The position numbers and the translations under genes are program-made. From positions 1-30,943 of the IMG/VR virus record IMGVR_UViG_3300035698_009463: a stretch of DNA of 30,943 bases, one strand, 5' to 3'. The notes under the pieces were generated by a model, which saw only the letters and a list, made by a program, of their open reading frames with translations, ran no database searches and was not told the origin of the DNA. The DNA is from a virus. Shown here piece by piece: positions 8,132-16,788 of the stretch (position 1 is its first letter; every line of letters starts with the position of its first letter).

Positions 8132-8779
8132 ATGATACAACCAACAACTAGAAAATATTCAGCTTCGAGAAATTATATATTAGCATTTATGAATCTATTC
8201 AAAGATTTGTATATTGTAAGATATAATGAACAAGATAGTGAAATTAAATACCCTCGAGTTCCTATTGTGTTTCCTTTTACAGAAAAATGGTTCTCTTACA
8301 ATAATGTTTTGTGGGGAACTAGAAAAGATATGAACAAAGAAGCATTATTTGAAATTAGTAAGACTCTTCCTTTAATATCTTTAACAGAGATAGGAATGGA
8401 TTATGCTACTGATTATCAACATAATAAACAAGAAAAGATTTTAAAAAATAATAAAGAATCTTTTGCTCCTGTTTGTTATGATCTAACTCTATCAATTTCA
8501 GTATTCACTAAACTATTAGATGATATGTTTATGATATTAGAGCAAATAGTTCCTTATTTTCCTCCATCATATAGTATAGACGTAAATCCTATAGATGATT
8601 TTTCTGAAACAGAAAGTGTACCGGTTAAAATAACCGGTAGTAGTATCGAAATGCCGGATGCTTTGGATGAAGGAGAAGCTAGAATATTCAAATCTACATT
8701 AAGCTTTTCTATGAAAGTTAATTATTATCCACAACAAACAGATTATACAGCACCTACAATTACAATGGATTTAGAATAA
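8132..8779 (+). CDS. gp15: Tail terminator / sheath stabiliser, gp15-like
   Basis: 215 aa (T4 gp15 is 272 aa). Clear family pattern: an N-terminal helix with FMNLFKDLYIVRYN (T4 'LMGDLFSNIQIKRQ'), YPRVPIVFPFTEKWF ('IRVPITYASKEHF'), ISKTLPLISLTEIGMDY ('ETILPRINLHLVDFSY'), and the strongest block, YDLTLSISVFTKLLDDMFMI followed by LEQIVPYFPPSY ('YELSIFTRYEDDMFQIVEQILPYFQPHF'). The hexameric protein caps the finished tail and binds the neck. It lacks the Pro-rich C-terminal extension of T4 gp15. Its stop overlaps the gp25 start (TAATG). Confidence 0.88.
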   Translation: MIQPTTRKYSASRNYILAFMNLFKDLYIVRYNEQDSEIKYPRVPIVFPFTEKWFSYNNVLWGTRKDMNKEALFEISKTLPLISLTEIGMDYATDYQHNKQEKILKNNKESFAPVCYDLTLSISVFTKLLDDMFMILEQIVPYFPPSYSIDVNPIDDFSETESVPVKITGSSIEMPDALDEGEARIFKSTLSFSMKVNYYPQQTDYTAPTITMDLE

Positions 8780-9144
8780 TGAAAACATTTATAGATATAC
8801 CAAAAAATTTTATAGTTTCACAAAAAGATATTGTAATATATACTAAAGAAGCTAGTATTTTAGAAAGTATAAAAAACATTTTAGACATTGAATTAAATAC
8901 TAAATTTATGGATTTAGAATTTGGATCTCAAGTAAAGACAATGTTATTTAGACCAATGACAAATAGTACAGCACAATTGATAATAAATTTAGTTGAAGAA
9001 GCTATATACGATCAAGAACCGAGAGTAGAAGAAGTTTATACAACAGTAAATTATAGTGATGATGATTATATAAATTTAGATTTAACAATATTCATTGCTG
9101 ACAATAAACAAATAGGATTTAATAATTCATACGATTTAACATAA
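8779..9144 (+). CDS. gp25: Baseplate wedge protein gp25 (GPW/gp25 family)
   Basis: 121 aa, near the T4 length (132 aa). It carries the family signature: SILESIKNILDIELNTKFMD, then a GS.V...LF.P stretch, a helix NSTAQLIINLVEEAI, and the conserved EPR motif at residues 80-82 (YDQEPRVEEV), followed by a beta hairpin. gp25/TssE proteins lie at the junction of baseplate wedge and first sheath ring and help trigger contraction. It is translationally coupled to the gp15-like gene through TAATG and is followed 9 nt later by the gp6-like gene, the usual wedge pair. Confidence 0.94.
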   Translation: MKTFIDIPKNFIVSQKDIVIYTKEASILESIKNILDIELNTKFMDLEFGSQVKTMLFRPMTNSTAQLIINLVEEAIYDQEPRVEEVYTTVNYSDDDYINLDLTIFIADNKQIGFNNSYDLT

Positions 9145-9153
9145 AGGTAAAAG

Positions 9154-12021
9154 ATGGCAGATAATACATTTAATTTCTCATTGAATCTTCTAAAAAATGA
9201 AGATATAAGAGAGGAAATCAAAAGATTTTTCAACGAATATAGAGACATAGATTATCAAGATGGTAACAACATTGGATATATAGTAGATTTTTTATCTAAT
9301 CTAAATATGTTAATGTCTTATCAGCTAACTAATGTTGCAAAAAATATTTCGTTTTCAACTATCATAAAAAGAACAACTGGTGTAGAATTATCTCAAAAAT
9401 TAGGTTATGTTCCTACTAGAAAAGTTTCATCTAAATTGATTGGAACTTTAGTTTTAAATACTACAGATACAGACTTAGCTGGTTCTGACCCTGGTGAAAC
9501 ATTATATTTTCCTACTATAACTTTTTCAGGAGAGGATAATGGACTTTATTTTGAAGCTAATGAGATTACATTAACAAAGGCTTATGCACTTACCGGAACT
9601 CATCTTTATGTCTATAAAGGAAGTTTTATAGCTGAACAAAAAAAATCTAAAACCTACACTACATACGGAACAGGTGATGAAAATCAGGAAGTTCTATTAG
9701 ATTCAATAAAGATTTCAAATAATCCAATTATTACTAAAGTGGATGATGGGGTAGAAACAGTTTGGACTGAATTTAAAGCTTATGATAATATGCCAACTTC
9801 AACTTCCAATATTTACTTTTTAACAGAAAGTGTCGATGATCCATATAAAACAAAGATTACATTTGGTAATGGTATAATTGGTGCTATGCCTAATAATACA
9901 GATACATTAAACTTTGAATATTATGAAACAGAAGGTGAAGATGGAAATGGAGAGACAGGTTTAATTTTTAGAGATATCTTTTATACTGTTGCTAATACTA
10001 AGAAAAATTCATATTCTAGTTCGTTTACTTTTGAAAATATTACATATTCATTTGGTGGTAGATCAGCAGAAACATTAGATGAAATAAAAATAAATGCCCC
10101 TAAATACTTCTCTACTAAGAATAGATTAGTTACCAGATTGGATTATGAAAATCTTATACAAGATATAGATGATGAAAATGTTAAATTTTTCAATGTGATC
10201 GACTTATATTCAAATGATAATTTAACTTATCTTACAAATTTAGGAAATATTTATTTCTCAATAGTACCAGATTCGATGTATTCTGAAAATATAATCGAAG
10301 GATCATCTGGATATATAGAAACTGGGGAAACATTAAGTTTTGATCCTATAAAAACTAATTCAGATATAAAAGATCTGACAATGTCTTCCTTAACAGATTT
10401 GGATGACACCTTTATAAATATTTTAAATAATTTTGATGAAAAATCTATCCTATCGACAAATAGAGTAATAATATCTCCTTCATATTTTTATGCAGAATTA
10501 TATCCTAAAATTGAAGTTAAAAATAGTGTATATGATTTTAATAGTGTTTCAAATGAATTACTTGGGGATTTATACAACGAAATAAAGACAAATAATATGG
10601 GATTCAATAAAGATTTTAGGATGAGTAATCTTGTAGAAATATTAGAAACTGACGATAATATAAAATCAGCAGATTTAGATATAACATATAATTTAATTAC
10701 TTCGTCTGATAATATAATGGATATTATGACTCTCAAATTCCCTGATAATATATTGGAGACTAACGATAATCAAAGAATAAAAGATAATATATTTTCGGAT
10801 ATACCAACTTATACATTAGCTAATATGCCACTAGAGAGAAGGACTGTTTTAGCTACTCTAGAAAACTCCAGTGAATCGTTTGATAGATATTTAGTAAATG
10901 ATAATATCCAAATAATTGAAAGTGCTAATAAAGCAATGGATATAAAAATAGAATATGATACTTCTACTAGTGATTATAAAATAGAGTCTTCAGAATCTTA
11001 TCCAATAATATCTTATGATGGAGGAGTTACTTTAGTAATAGCGGAACATACTTTAGGCAGCACAATTAAATTAAGATATAATAAATATAATCCTACTAGT
11101 GATTATATAACTTACACTCCATCAGCGACTGAGATTATTGATGATATTGTTAATAAATGGTTATTATACATACCATATGGAAATTACTATTATTTAATTG
11201 GTGAGATAATAAGATTTAAATCAAATTCCCAACCAGATGTATATTCAATCGTAACTAGAAGTGTAGACACGAATGCTAGAATTACTTATCTCAATAATAT
11301 TTTTGAAGAACTAGGATTTGAAATTTATGGAGATAAATTATTCCTTTCTAATGTAGATGAAAACTATAATATTAAATTAAGTAACGATGTTAATGATTAT
11401 AGAGTTAAAATACATATATTGAATAATCAAGTTTCGGAGAACATTAATGAAAACTTAATAATAAAGTCTAGAAAGAAAATAGGATATGTATCACAAAATT
11501 TAAAAAATAATACATCGTTTGAAATTGAAGATACTAATTTTTCAGTTACATCAGATAGCTTATCAAAGGTAACAATAAAAGCTTCTGATGCTACTTCAAT
11601 TATATCTATAGAATATATCAATGGACTTTATGAAACTACTACCCTAAATGATTATCCAGCTTTATCAGCTTATACAAATTATAAAGATCAAACATTTACT
11701 TTAGATTATGAATCGGGAGTATATAATTTATACAGTTACGAAACAATTTCCGATACAGCTATTGGGTATCTAGATAGATCTAAGAATGAGTTGGTATTTT
11801 ATTCAAATGTTATTTCAGCTAATGATTTTTTAGATAGTTCTTTTGAAGATTTTATGATAACAGATAATTCAATATTAGATATTACAAAAAATTATAAAAT
11901 AGCTTTTAAATCTAAATACACAATAGAAGAAGATATAGTAAAATATACTAAAGATTTTAACTCAGCTTATAATATTTGTACTTTATATAATATTCATAAA
12001 CCTATATTAAGAGAGATATAA
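9154..12021 (+). CDS. gp6: Baseplate wedge protein, gp6-like (gpJ family), enlarged
   Basis: 955 aa, much longer than T4 gp6 (660 aa). The N-terminus has the gp6/J pattern: a helix covering IGYIVDFLSNLNMLMSYQLT, then ELSQKLGYVPTRKVSSK, like T4 'AAQDNGYLPTSKSA'. FGNGIIGAMP begins at about residue 237, followed by EGEDGNGETG. The block SFGGRSAETLDEIKINAPKY (about 299-318) with RLVTRLDYENLI is the J-family core. gp6 dimers with gp7 form the ring that defines the wedge and transmits the contraction signal. The extra residues are mainly in the C-terminal 400, which are beta-rich and rich in Asp, Asn, Ser and Tyr. RBS AAAGG; stop overlaps the next start (TAATG). Confidence 0.87.
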   Translation: MADNTFNFSLNLLKNEDIREEIKRFFNEYRDIDYQDGNNIGYIVDFLSNLNMLMSYQLTNVAKNISFSTIIKRTTGVELSQKLGYVPTRKVSSKLIGTLVLNTTDTDLAGSDPGETLYFPTITFSGEDNGLYFEANEITLTKAYALTGTHLYVYKGSFIAEQKKSKTYTTYGTGDENQEVLLDSIKISNNPIITKVDDGVETVWTEFKAYDNMPTSTSNIYFLTESVDDPYKTKITFGNGIIGAMPNNTDTLNFEYYETEGEDGNGETGLIFRDIFYTVANTKKNSYSSSFTFENITYSFGGRSAETLDEIKINAPKYFSTKNRLVTRLDYENLIQDIDDENVKFFNVIDLYSNDNLTYLTNLGNIYFSIVPDSMYSENIIEGSSGYIETGETLSFDPIKTNSDIKDLTMSSLTDLDDTFINILNNFDEKSILSTNRVIISPSYFYAELYPKIEVKNSVYDFNSVSNELLGDLYNEIKTNNMGFNKDFRMSNLVEILETDDNIKSADLDITYNLITSSDNIMDIMTLKFPDNILETNDNQRIKDNIFSDIPTYTLANMPLERRTVLATLENSSESFDRYLVNDNIQIIESANKAMDIKIEYDTSTSDYKIESSESYPIISYDGGVTLVIAEHTLGSTIKLRYNKYNPTSDYITYTPSATEIIDDIVNKWLLYIPYGNYYYLIGEIIRFKSNSQPDVYSIVTRSVDTNARITYLNNIFEELGFEIYGDKLFLSNVDENYNIKLSNDVNDYRVKIHILNNQVSENINENLIIKSRKKIGYVSQNLKNNTSFEIEDTNFSVTSDSLSKVTIKASDATSIISIEYINGLYETTTLNDYPALSAYTNYKDQTFTLDYESGVYNLYSYETISDTAIGYLDRSKNELVFYSNVISANDFLDSSFEDFMITDNSILDITKNYKIAFKSKYTIEEDIVKYTKDFNSAYNICTLYNIHKPILREI

Positions 12022-12587
12022 TGATAATAAACCCATTTAAACATATTAATAATTTTATGTCGGTATCTCATTACGATGATTATCCTTCTAACTTAATAAC
12101 ATATTTCGATGGCAAGGAAATTATAAATTGGACAGTCAATGAAGCATCTATTACAGATGTTTGGATAAAAACTAGTTTTGAGGAATCTATTTTGATAGAA
12201 AATCTTAATGTTTATATCGATCCTAGTTTATCTTCATTTTCAGCTATAGAAATTTTTTATAGTATAGATAATATAAATTGGACACAAGTAGTATTCAATG
12301 GAAAAAATCTATTTACTGAATTTGCTGGAACAGAAACAGAAATAGAAATAGAATTCGATGAAGTATCGACAAAATACATAAAGGTAGTATTCACTAATAC
12401 TACAACACTAAAGATAATAAATCTAACAGCTTCTATATATGAGTTTTTTAATGATTTGAAAGTAAAAGATATAATTGAAAGATATCTTTTCCACGATTAT
12501 TATAATAATATAAACAGTAGTTTTAAAGATACTGATTTAGGTAATATAGTAGAAAGTTATTTATTAATGTTATATCCAGAGGAATAA
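12021..12587 (+). CDS. Baseplate-region protein with an F5/8C (discoidin)-like beta-sandwich
   Basis: 188 aa. Residues about 30-135 have the rhythm of F5/8 type C or galactose-binding jelly rolls: INWTVNEASITDVWIKTSF, a strand IENLNVYID, IEIFYSIDNINWTQV (typical 'y.vqYS.Dg..W..v'), and a late strand KYIKVVFTNT. The last 50 residues look helical (VKDIIERYLFHDYY). The gene is wedged between gp6-like and gpI/gp7-like genes with a one-base overlap upstream and one spacer base downstream, so it is probably a wedge component. Such domains often bind sugars or proteins, but no ligand residues can be assigned. With the next ORF it fills the position of T4 gene 7. Confidence 0.5.
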   Translation: MIINPFKHINNFMSVSHYDDYPSNLITYFDGKEIINWTVNEASITDVWIKTSFEESILIENLNVYIDPSLSSFSAIEIFYSIDNINWTQVVFNGKNLFTEFAGTETEIEIEFDEVSTKYIKVVFTNTTTLKIINLTASIYEFFNDLKVKDIIERYLFHDYYNNINSSFKDTDLGNIVESYLLMLYPEE

Positions 12588-12588
12588 A

Positions 12589-13401
12589 ATGCGTTCAGCC
12601 ATAAATGTATATGAAAAAATATTAAATTTAACTAAGATAGAAGATATAGAAGAAATTATAAACAATCCTGATTTGTTTAATTATACTTATGATAAATATG
12701 TTTTCGATTCTAATCTAAAATTTAATGAGTTAATAGAAAGTAATAAAGTAATTAATAATAGTTTATTCCTCGAGTTAGAATATGTAAAAACCCATTTCTA
12801 TTATTTTTATGATTATTACGAGCATATAACATCACGGGATATATTTTCAGAAACTGTATTAGAATATAATACTAGAATAGAAAATATTAAAGATACAAGA
12901 ATTACTTTATTAAAATTATTACCCGAATTGGAATTTTTAAGAGGATCGGAAATTTTCTTAAGATTTGTTTTTAAATTTTTTAAGTGGATAAAATATGATA
13001 CAACCGATTATACTTGCGAGGTAACACAACTATCAAATTTTGTTTATTCTGTATATGGAGATCTAACCGAAGATGAGTGGCTTACTTATATAAAACCACT
13101 GACACACCCATACACTTGGGTATCTATATATATTGTATCAACTAATTATGTTACAGATTTTGAACAAAGAAATATTGTATATCTAGAGAATAAACCAACT
13201 ACATTAGACATTGGATATTCATTGTATGTTTTATTTTCCACAGACGCTACTTTAAATAATTTTTTCAATATAAAGTTGGAGAATTTAGACAGACCTTATA
13301 AATTCAATAAAGGTAATCTTACAATAGAAGGGACTTGGGATGAGACTGTTATGGATAAAAATGGAACATTAACTGATATAGCAGAATCCAGGACAGAATA
13401 A
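12589..13401 (+). CDS. Putative baseplate wedge protein in the position of gp7/gpI
   Basis: 270 aa, not securely recognised. The middle part (about residues 85-200) resembles tail protein I / gp7 C-domains: a helical LLKLLPELEFLRGSEIFLRF then FKFFKW, a strand pair, a DEWLTYIKPLTHPYTWVSIY segment, and a Tyr-rich strand. In P2-like phages gpI follows gpJ, and in T4 gene 7 follows gene 6; here it follows the gp6-like gene after one small ORF. Mature T4 gp7 is over 1000 aa, so if the assignment is right this version is strongly reduced or split. RBS GAGGA at the upstream stop. It ends the unit; a late promoter follows 3 nt after the stop. Confidence 0.45.
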   Translation: MRSAINVYEKILNLTKIEDIEEIINNPDLFNYTYDKYVFDSNLKFNELIESNKVINNSLFLELEYVKTHFYYFYDYYEHITSRDIFSETVLEYNTRIENIKDTRITLLKLLPELEFLRGSEIFLRFVFKFFKWIKYDTTDYTCEVTQLSNFVYSVYGDLTEDEWLTYIKPLTHPYTWVSIYIVSTNYVTDFEQRNIVYLENKPTTLDIGYSLYVLFSTDATLNNFFNIKLENLDRPYKFNKGNLTIEGTWDETVMDKNGTLTDIAESRTE

Positions 13402-13403
13402 TT

Positions 13404-13411
13404 TATAAATA
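13404..13411 (+). promoter_or_regulatory. T4-type late promoter core TATAAATA
   Basis: Exact TATAAATA in a 27-nt gap, starting 3 nt after the preceding stop and ending 17 nt before the ATG at 13429. The RBS AAGG at 13419-13422 follows closely, so the leader would be very short. It would drive the gp8-like and fibre genes. Confidence 0.6.
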
Positions 13412-13428
13412 AAAGAAAAAGGTTTTAG

Positions 13429-15306
13429 ATGGCTAAACAATTAAATGGATTCAGAACAGACACAATAAATAATTTGGATTATCTAATAGATATAAAAGAT
13501 GATTTATATATTGGTTTGTTAGATAGATCTATGACTTCTTGGGGTGGAGCTGTTCTTATAGGAATAGATAATTTTATATATACTCATACTCTAACAGTAG
13601 GAAGTACTTTTATAATCACTGCTTTAACAAAAACAATATTTTTGGGAGCTGCAGATGGAGACCTAACTGGTTATTTTTCAGCTGGGGATATTATCTCTTT
13701 AGCTAATTTTGATGTTGCGATTAATAATACTTCTTTTACAATAGCTTCTGTTACTTGGGACGCAACTAACACAACAATAACTGTCGAAGAAACTATATTA
13801 AGTGATGAAACAGATACAGCTGTAGATGAAACTATTTCAGTAAGAGGAATAACAAATACTGACTATACATTCATTCAACCATTTAACGATAATTCAGATG
13901 CTCCTAAATTTGAGATATTAGATAGTGGTGTCAGCGATCATTGGGTTATTTTTAGCAATGAAGATGAAGATGGTAATTTATTTTCTGATTGGTATGATAC
14001 AAAAGCTCCAACTGTATCTAATATGACAATAGATTTTACAGGTGTAGTAGTAACTGAAACTAATACAGTTACTTCTTCGTTTACTCAAACAACAGGAACT
14101 TTTAATATAGTTGCACAAGATTGGACAGATACTCTTAGTGTAGGAGATGAAATATTAACATCTTCATTCGCTAATTCTGAAAATAACAACGTATGGTTGA
14201 CCATAACTTCAATTTCAATACCTGTAGCTGATACGATTATTGTAGTAACAGGAGCAGATAATATGGTTGATGAAACAATGGACGGAACTGGTGAAGAATT
14301 AAGTAGAATGAGCAGAGTTAATTTAGATATAAGAAGTTCTAAAGGTTCAGAGAATGATTATTATAGTATAAGTAAAACTGTTTCGTTGAGATCGCAAGGA
14401 ATGGATATTGCTAATTCTAATTTTGAAAATTTAATTATGTTAGAAAATTCAAAGGATGCATCTTATATAAAAATTACTAATTTAGATAATACAGTAATAA
14501 GAAAAATAGATACTGGTTCATTGAATCTAACAAATACTCACTATGATTTGGTAGATGAAGATGGAAATATAATAATAAAAGGGTTATCATATTCGAGTTA
14601 CGCTTCATTAGATAATTCTGAGATATTGATATTTGAATATTCCACACCTAGTGGAGTTAAAAAGGTTTCTGTATCTAATGATTATATTTCTAATGAGTAT
14701 TTGATTTTTCCAGATTCTGTGATCGACAATGTCTATGAAATTTCAAATGATGGTAATCATACTTCTTTGGATATGAAATTGATGGCTGATAATTTTTTAT
14801 TAGAAGGAATGTTTATCCCAGCTTCATCGACTGTTACTTCACATTTAATGAATGATTGGGATTTAATTGAATATAATAAATTAACAAATGCTAGTCCAGA
14901 TCTAACTACCTTTGGTGGAATAGAAACTACTGATAACGCTAGTATAGGAACTCAAGTAACAATAGATGATATTGATTATAGATATTTAGATAATAGTGAC
15001 TCTGCTAATACAGAATTAATAAAAAGATATAATCTAAATAAAGTCTATATAAAATATCTTTTAACAATTCCAATTTCAGCTCCAATAACAGGTGCAGAAA
15101 ATGATTTATATTATGCAACTTCAGTTTTAAAGAGATGCTCGGTAGCTGGAACACCGGGAACTTGGGTTGATACAAATAATAAAACTAGACAATTAGGAAT
15201 TTTCTATATAAACCCTAGTGATAGTACTGATAAGAGATTGATTTATTTAACTAACATAGATAAAATAGATATGACATCTGATATAACATTTAATTTAATG
15301 ATTTAA
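13429..15306 (+). CDS. Baseplate wedge candidate, gp8-like ends around duplicated beta-modules
   Basis: 625 aa. The N-terminus GFRTDTINNLDYLI...YIGLLDRSMTSW parallels T4 gp8 'KFRTEKMLNFYNSI...FITFGRSEPW', and the C-terminus RLIYLTNIDKIDMTSDITFN recalls its 'MIYMENRPPI...EEINILF' end. Between them lie two related beta-modules at about residues 65-123 and 221-278: a strand, G-D-[IE]-I, a [FW]-x-I-x-S-[VI] strand, then T-x-I-x-V. Similar modules occur in the sheath genes downstream. Its position after the gp7/gpI-like gene and before fibre genes also matches gene 8, which connects wedge arms and fibres. T4 gp8 is only 334 aa, so this would be an expanded form. A fibre-attachment protein is the main alternative. 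Confidence 0.5.
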   Translation: MAKQLNGFRTDTINNLDYLIDIKDDLYIGLLDRSMTSWGGAVLIGIDNFIYTHTLTVGSTFIITALTKTIFLGAADGDLTGYFSAGDIISLANFDVAINNTSFTIASVTWDATNTTITVEETILSDETDTAVDETISVRGITNTDYTFIQPFNDNSDAPKFEILDSGVSDHWVIFSNEDEDGNLFSDWYDTKAPTVSNMTIDFTGVVVTETNTVTSSFTQTTGTFNIVAQDWTDTLSVGDEILTSSFANSENNNVWLTITSISIPVADTIIVVTGADNMVDETMDGTGEELSRMSRVNLDIRSSKGSENDYYSISKTVSLRSQGMDIANSNFENLIMLENSKDASYIKITNLDNTVIRKIDTGSLNLTNTHYDLVDEDGNIIIKGLSYSSYASLDNSEILIFEYSTPSGVKKVSVSNDYISNEYLIFPDSVIDNVYEISNDGNHTSLDMKLMADNFLLEGMFIPASSTVTSHLMNDWDLIEYNKLTNASPDLTTFGGIETTDNASIGTQVTIDDIDYRYLDNSDSANTELIKRYNLNKVYIKYLLTIPISAPITGAENDLYYATSVLKRCSVAGTPGTWVDTNNKTRQLGIFYINPSDSTDKRLIYLTNIDKIDMTSDITFNLMI

Positions 15307-15316
15307 GAGAGATAAT

Positions 15317-16768
15317 ATGACAAAAAGATTAGAAATAGGATATGAACAAAACATCCAAGATATTAAAACGTATTTTAATTCTTTGTTAACTAGATTAGAT
15401 AACAAAGGATATAAGAATTATTTTACTAATAGTAACTTCTATCAAGAAATTGTAGATAGTAGTTCAGATGATGTTATATTTGGATGGTTAGACACCGATG
15501 ATACTTCTGTTGATTTATCAGATAGTAAATTTGAGAAATTAGTAGCACCAAATGAAGGAATCTTTCAAGCATCTTTAAAAGACGATGAAGGAGTAAAACA
15601 AGAAGTAGAAATTACTGAAATGGATGTAGATAATAATAACTATACATATACTGTTTCAATTATATATGCTTCAGATTATACAATAGATATTCAACTCATA
15701 AAAGAAGAAGCGGTTCCTTTTGAAATAACAGAAACTTCTGAAACAACAGATATATTATCTACATATACTTACAATGCAGTTACTTATAATATAAAACAAA
15801 CTACAAAAGTTTATTATCTGAGTGATGTATCAACTCTATTTCCAACTACAGTGAATACATTCTCTGTAAATTTCTTTGGGTCAGAGGCTACCTCACAAGA
15901 TTATATTATGTTAGATTCTTTTGCATATTTTGGAAAAGCAGATTTATCTTCATTGGTTTATAATAAAGAAGCATTTATATCTGCTACAAGATATAATAGC
16001 GGAAGATGGGAAATCACTAATGATGGAATTAGTTATAATCCGTTCGGTATCTCAACTTTTTATAGTGTTGGTACAGGTGGGGATTATGCAACATTAGACC
16101 TAGCAATAGATGCTGGACATACATATTCTAATTTTTATTTCATTAGTGATGTTACATTATCAACTTCAAAAACATTACCAATCGGAACAACTATACTAGG
16201 AAACAGTAGGACATTAACAATAAGTGGTTCGGATGTTAGTTTAACCATAGGATCGGAATTTAATATTAAAGATTTAGAAATTCATTGTAATTCAACTTTC
16301 TCATCCCCCAATGTAGTTGCATCAGCACCAATATATTTATCAAGTATAACAGGACAGAGAGGAATATTTGAAAATTGTCATTTTTATACAATTAGTAACG
16401 TAACTAGTAGTATGATTGGAGCATATATAGTAGAAGATGTTCACTTTATAAATTGTCAGGCATTCGGTCAAATAAAATATATAATTAGGGGAGAAAGAGT
16501 AGATTATTGTAATTTTGAATTTACTCATATCAACGCACTAGGTTATCATAATGGTGGTGTAGATTTGACAGGATATGGTTTCTATTTGACAAATTCAGAT
16601 AATAATAAAATATACATAAATGAGTTTCAATCCGTGAGAAATTATTATGGATCAGGACTTGCTGCACCAACAACTGGAATAATAACATATATGAGTTTGA
16701 CAACTTCAGATGATAACGATATTACGTGGTTAGCTGAAACTCTATCAATAACATATAGTGCACCATAA
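15317..16768 (+). CDS. Tail fibre/spike protein with one beta-helix domain
   Basis: 483 aa. Residues 1-245 form a polar N-terminal region, presumably the baseplate attachment. From about residue 250 a VGTGGDYATLDLAID motif opens a right-handed parallel beta-helix-like domain: short strands with IGTTILGNSRTLTISGSDVS, IKDLEIHCNS and FENCHFY, and Asn-rich turns, as in pectate-lyase-type phage spikes. No catalytic residues can be assigned, so the domain may bind or degrade a surface glycan. The following gene holds two more copies of this module with the same opening motif. RBS AGAGAGA. It is transcribed with the gp8-like gene. Confidence 0.7.
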   Translation: MTKRLEIGYEQNIQDIKTYFNSLLTRLDNKGYKNYFTNSNFYQEIVDSSSDDVIFGWLDTDDTSVDLSDSKFEKLVAPNEGIFQASLKDDEGVKQEVEITEMDVDNNNYTYTVSIIYASDYTIDIQLIKEEAVPFEITETSETTDILSTYTYNAVTYNIKQTTKVYYLSDVSTLFPTTVNTFSVNFFGSEATSQDYIMLDSFAYFGKADLSSLVYNKEAFISATRYNSGRWEITNDGISYNPFGISTFYSVGTGGDYATLDLAIDAGHTYSNFYFISDVTLSTSKTLPIGTTILGNSRTLTISGSDVSLTIGSEFNIKDLEIHCNSTFSSPNVVASAPIYLSSITGQRGIFENCHFYTISNVTSSMIGAYIVEDVHFINCQAFGQIKYIIRGERVDYCNFEFTHINALGYHNGGVDLTGYGFYLTNSDNNKIYINEFQSVRNYYGSGLAAPTTGIITYMSLTTSDDNDITWLAETLSITYSAP

Positions 16769-16788
16769 AATTAAAAATAGGATAAAAT

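Noticed and set aside
10413-10420. TATAAATA inside the gp6-like gene (and another at 21595-21602 inside terL)
   Set aside because: Intragenic, no start codon with RBS of a separate gene nearby; expected by chance for an all-A/T octamer in DNA of this composition.
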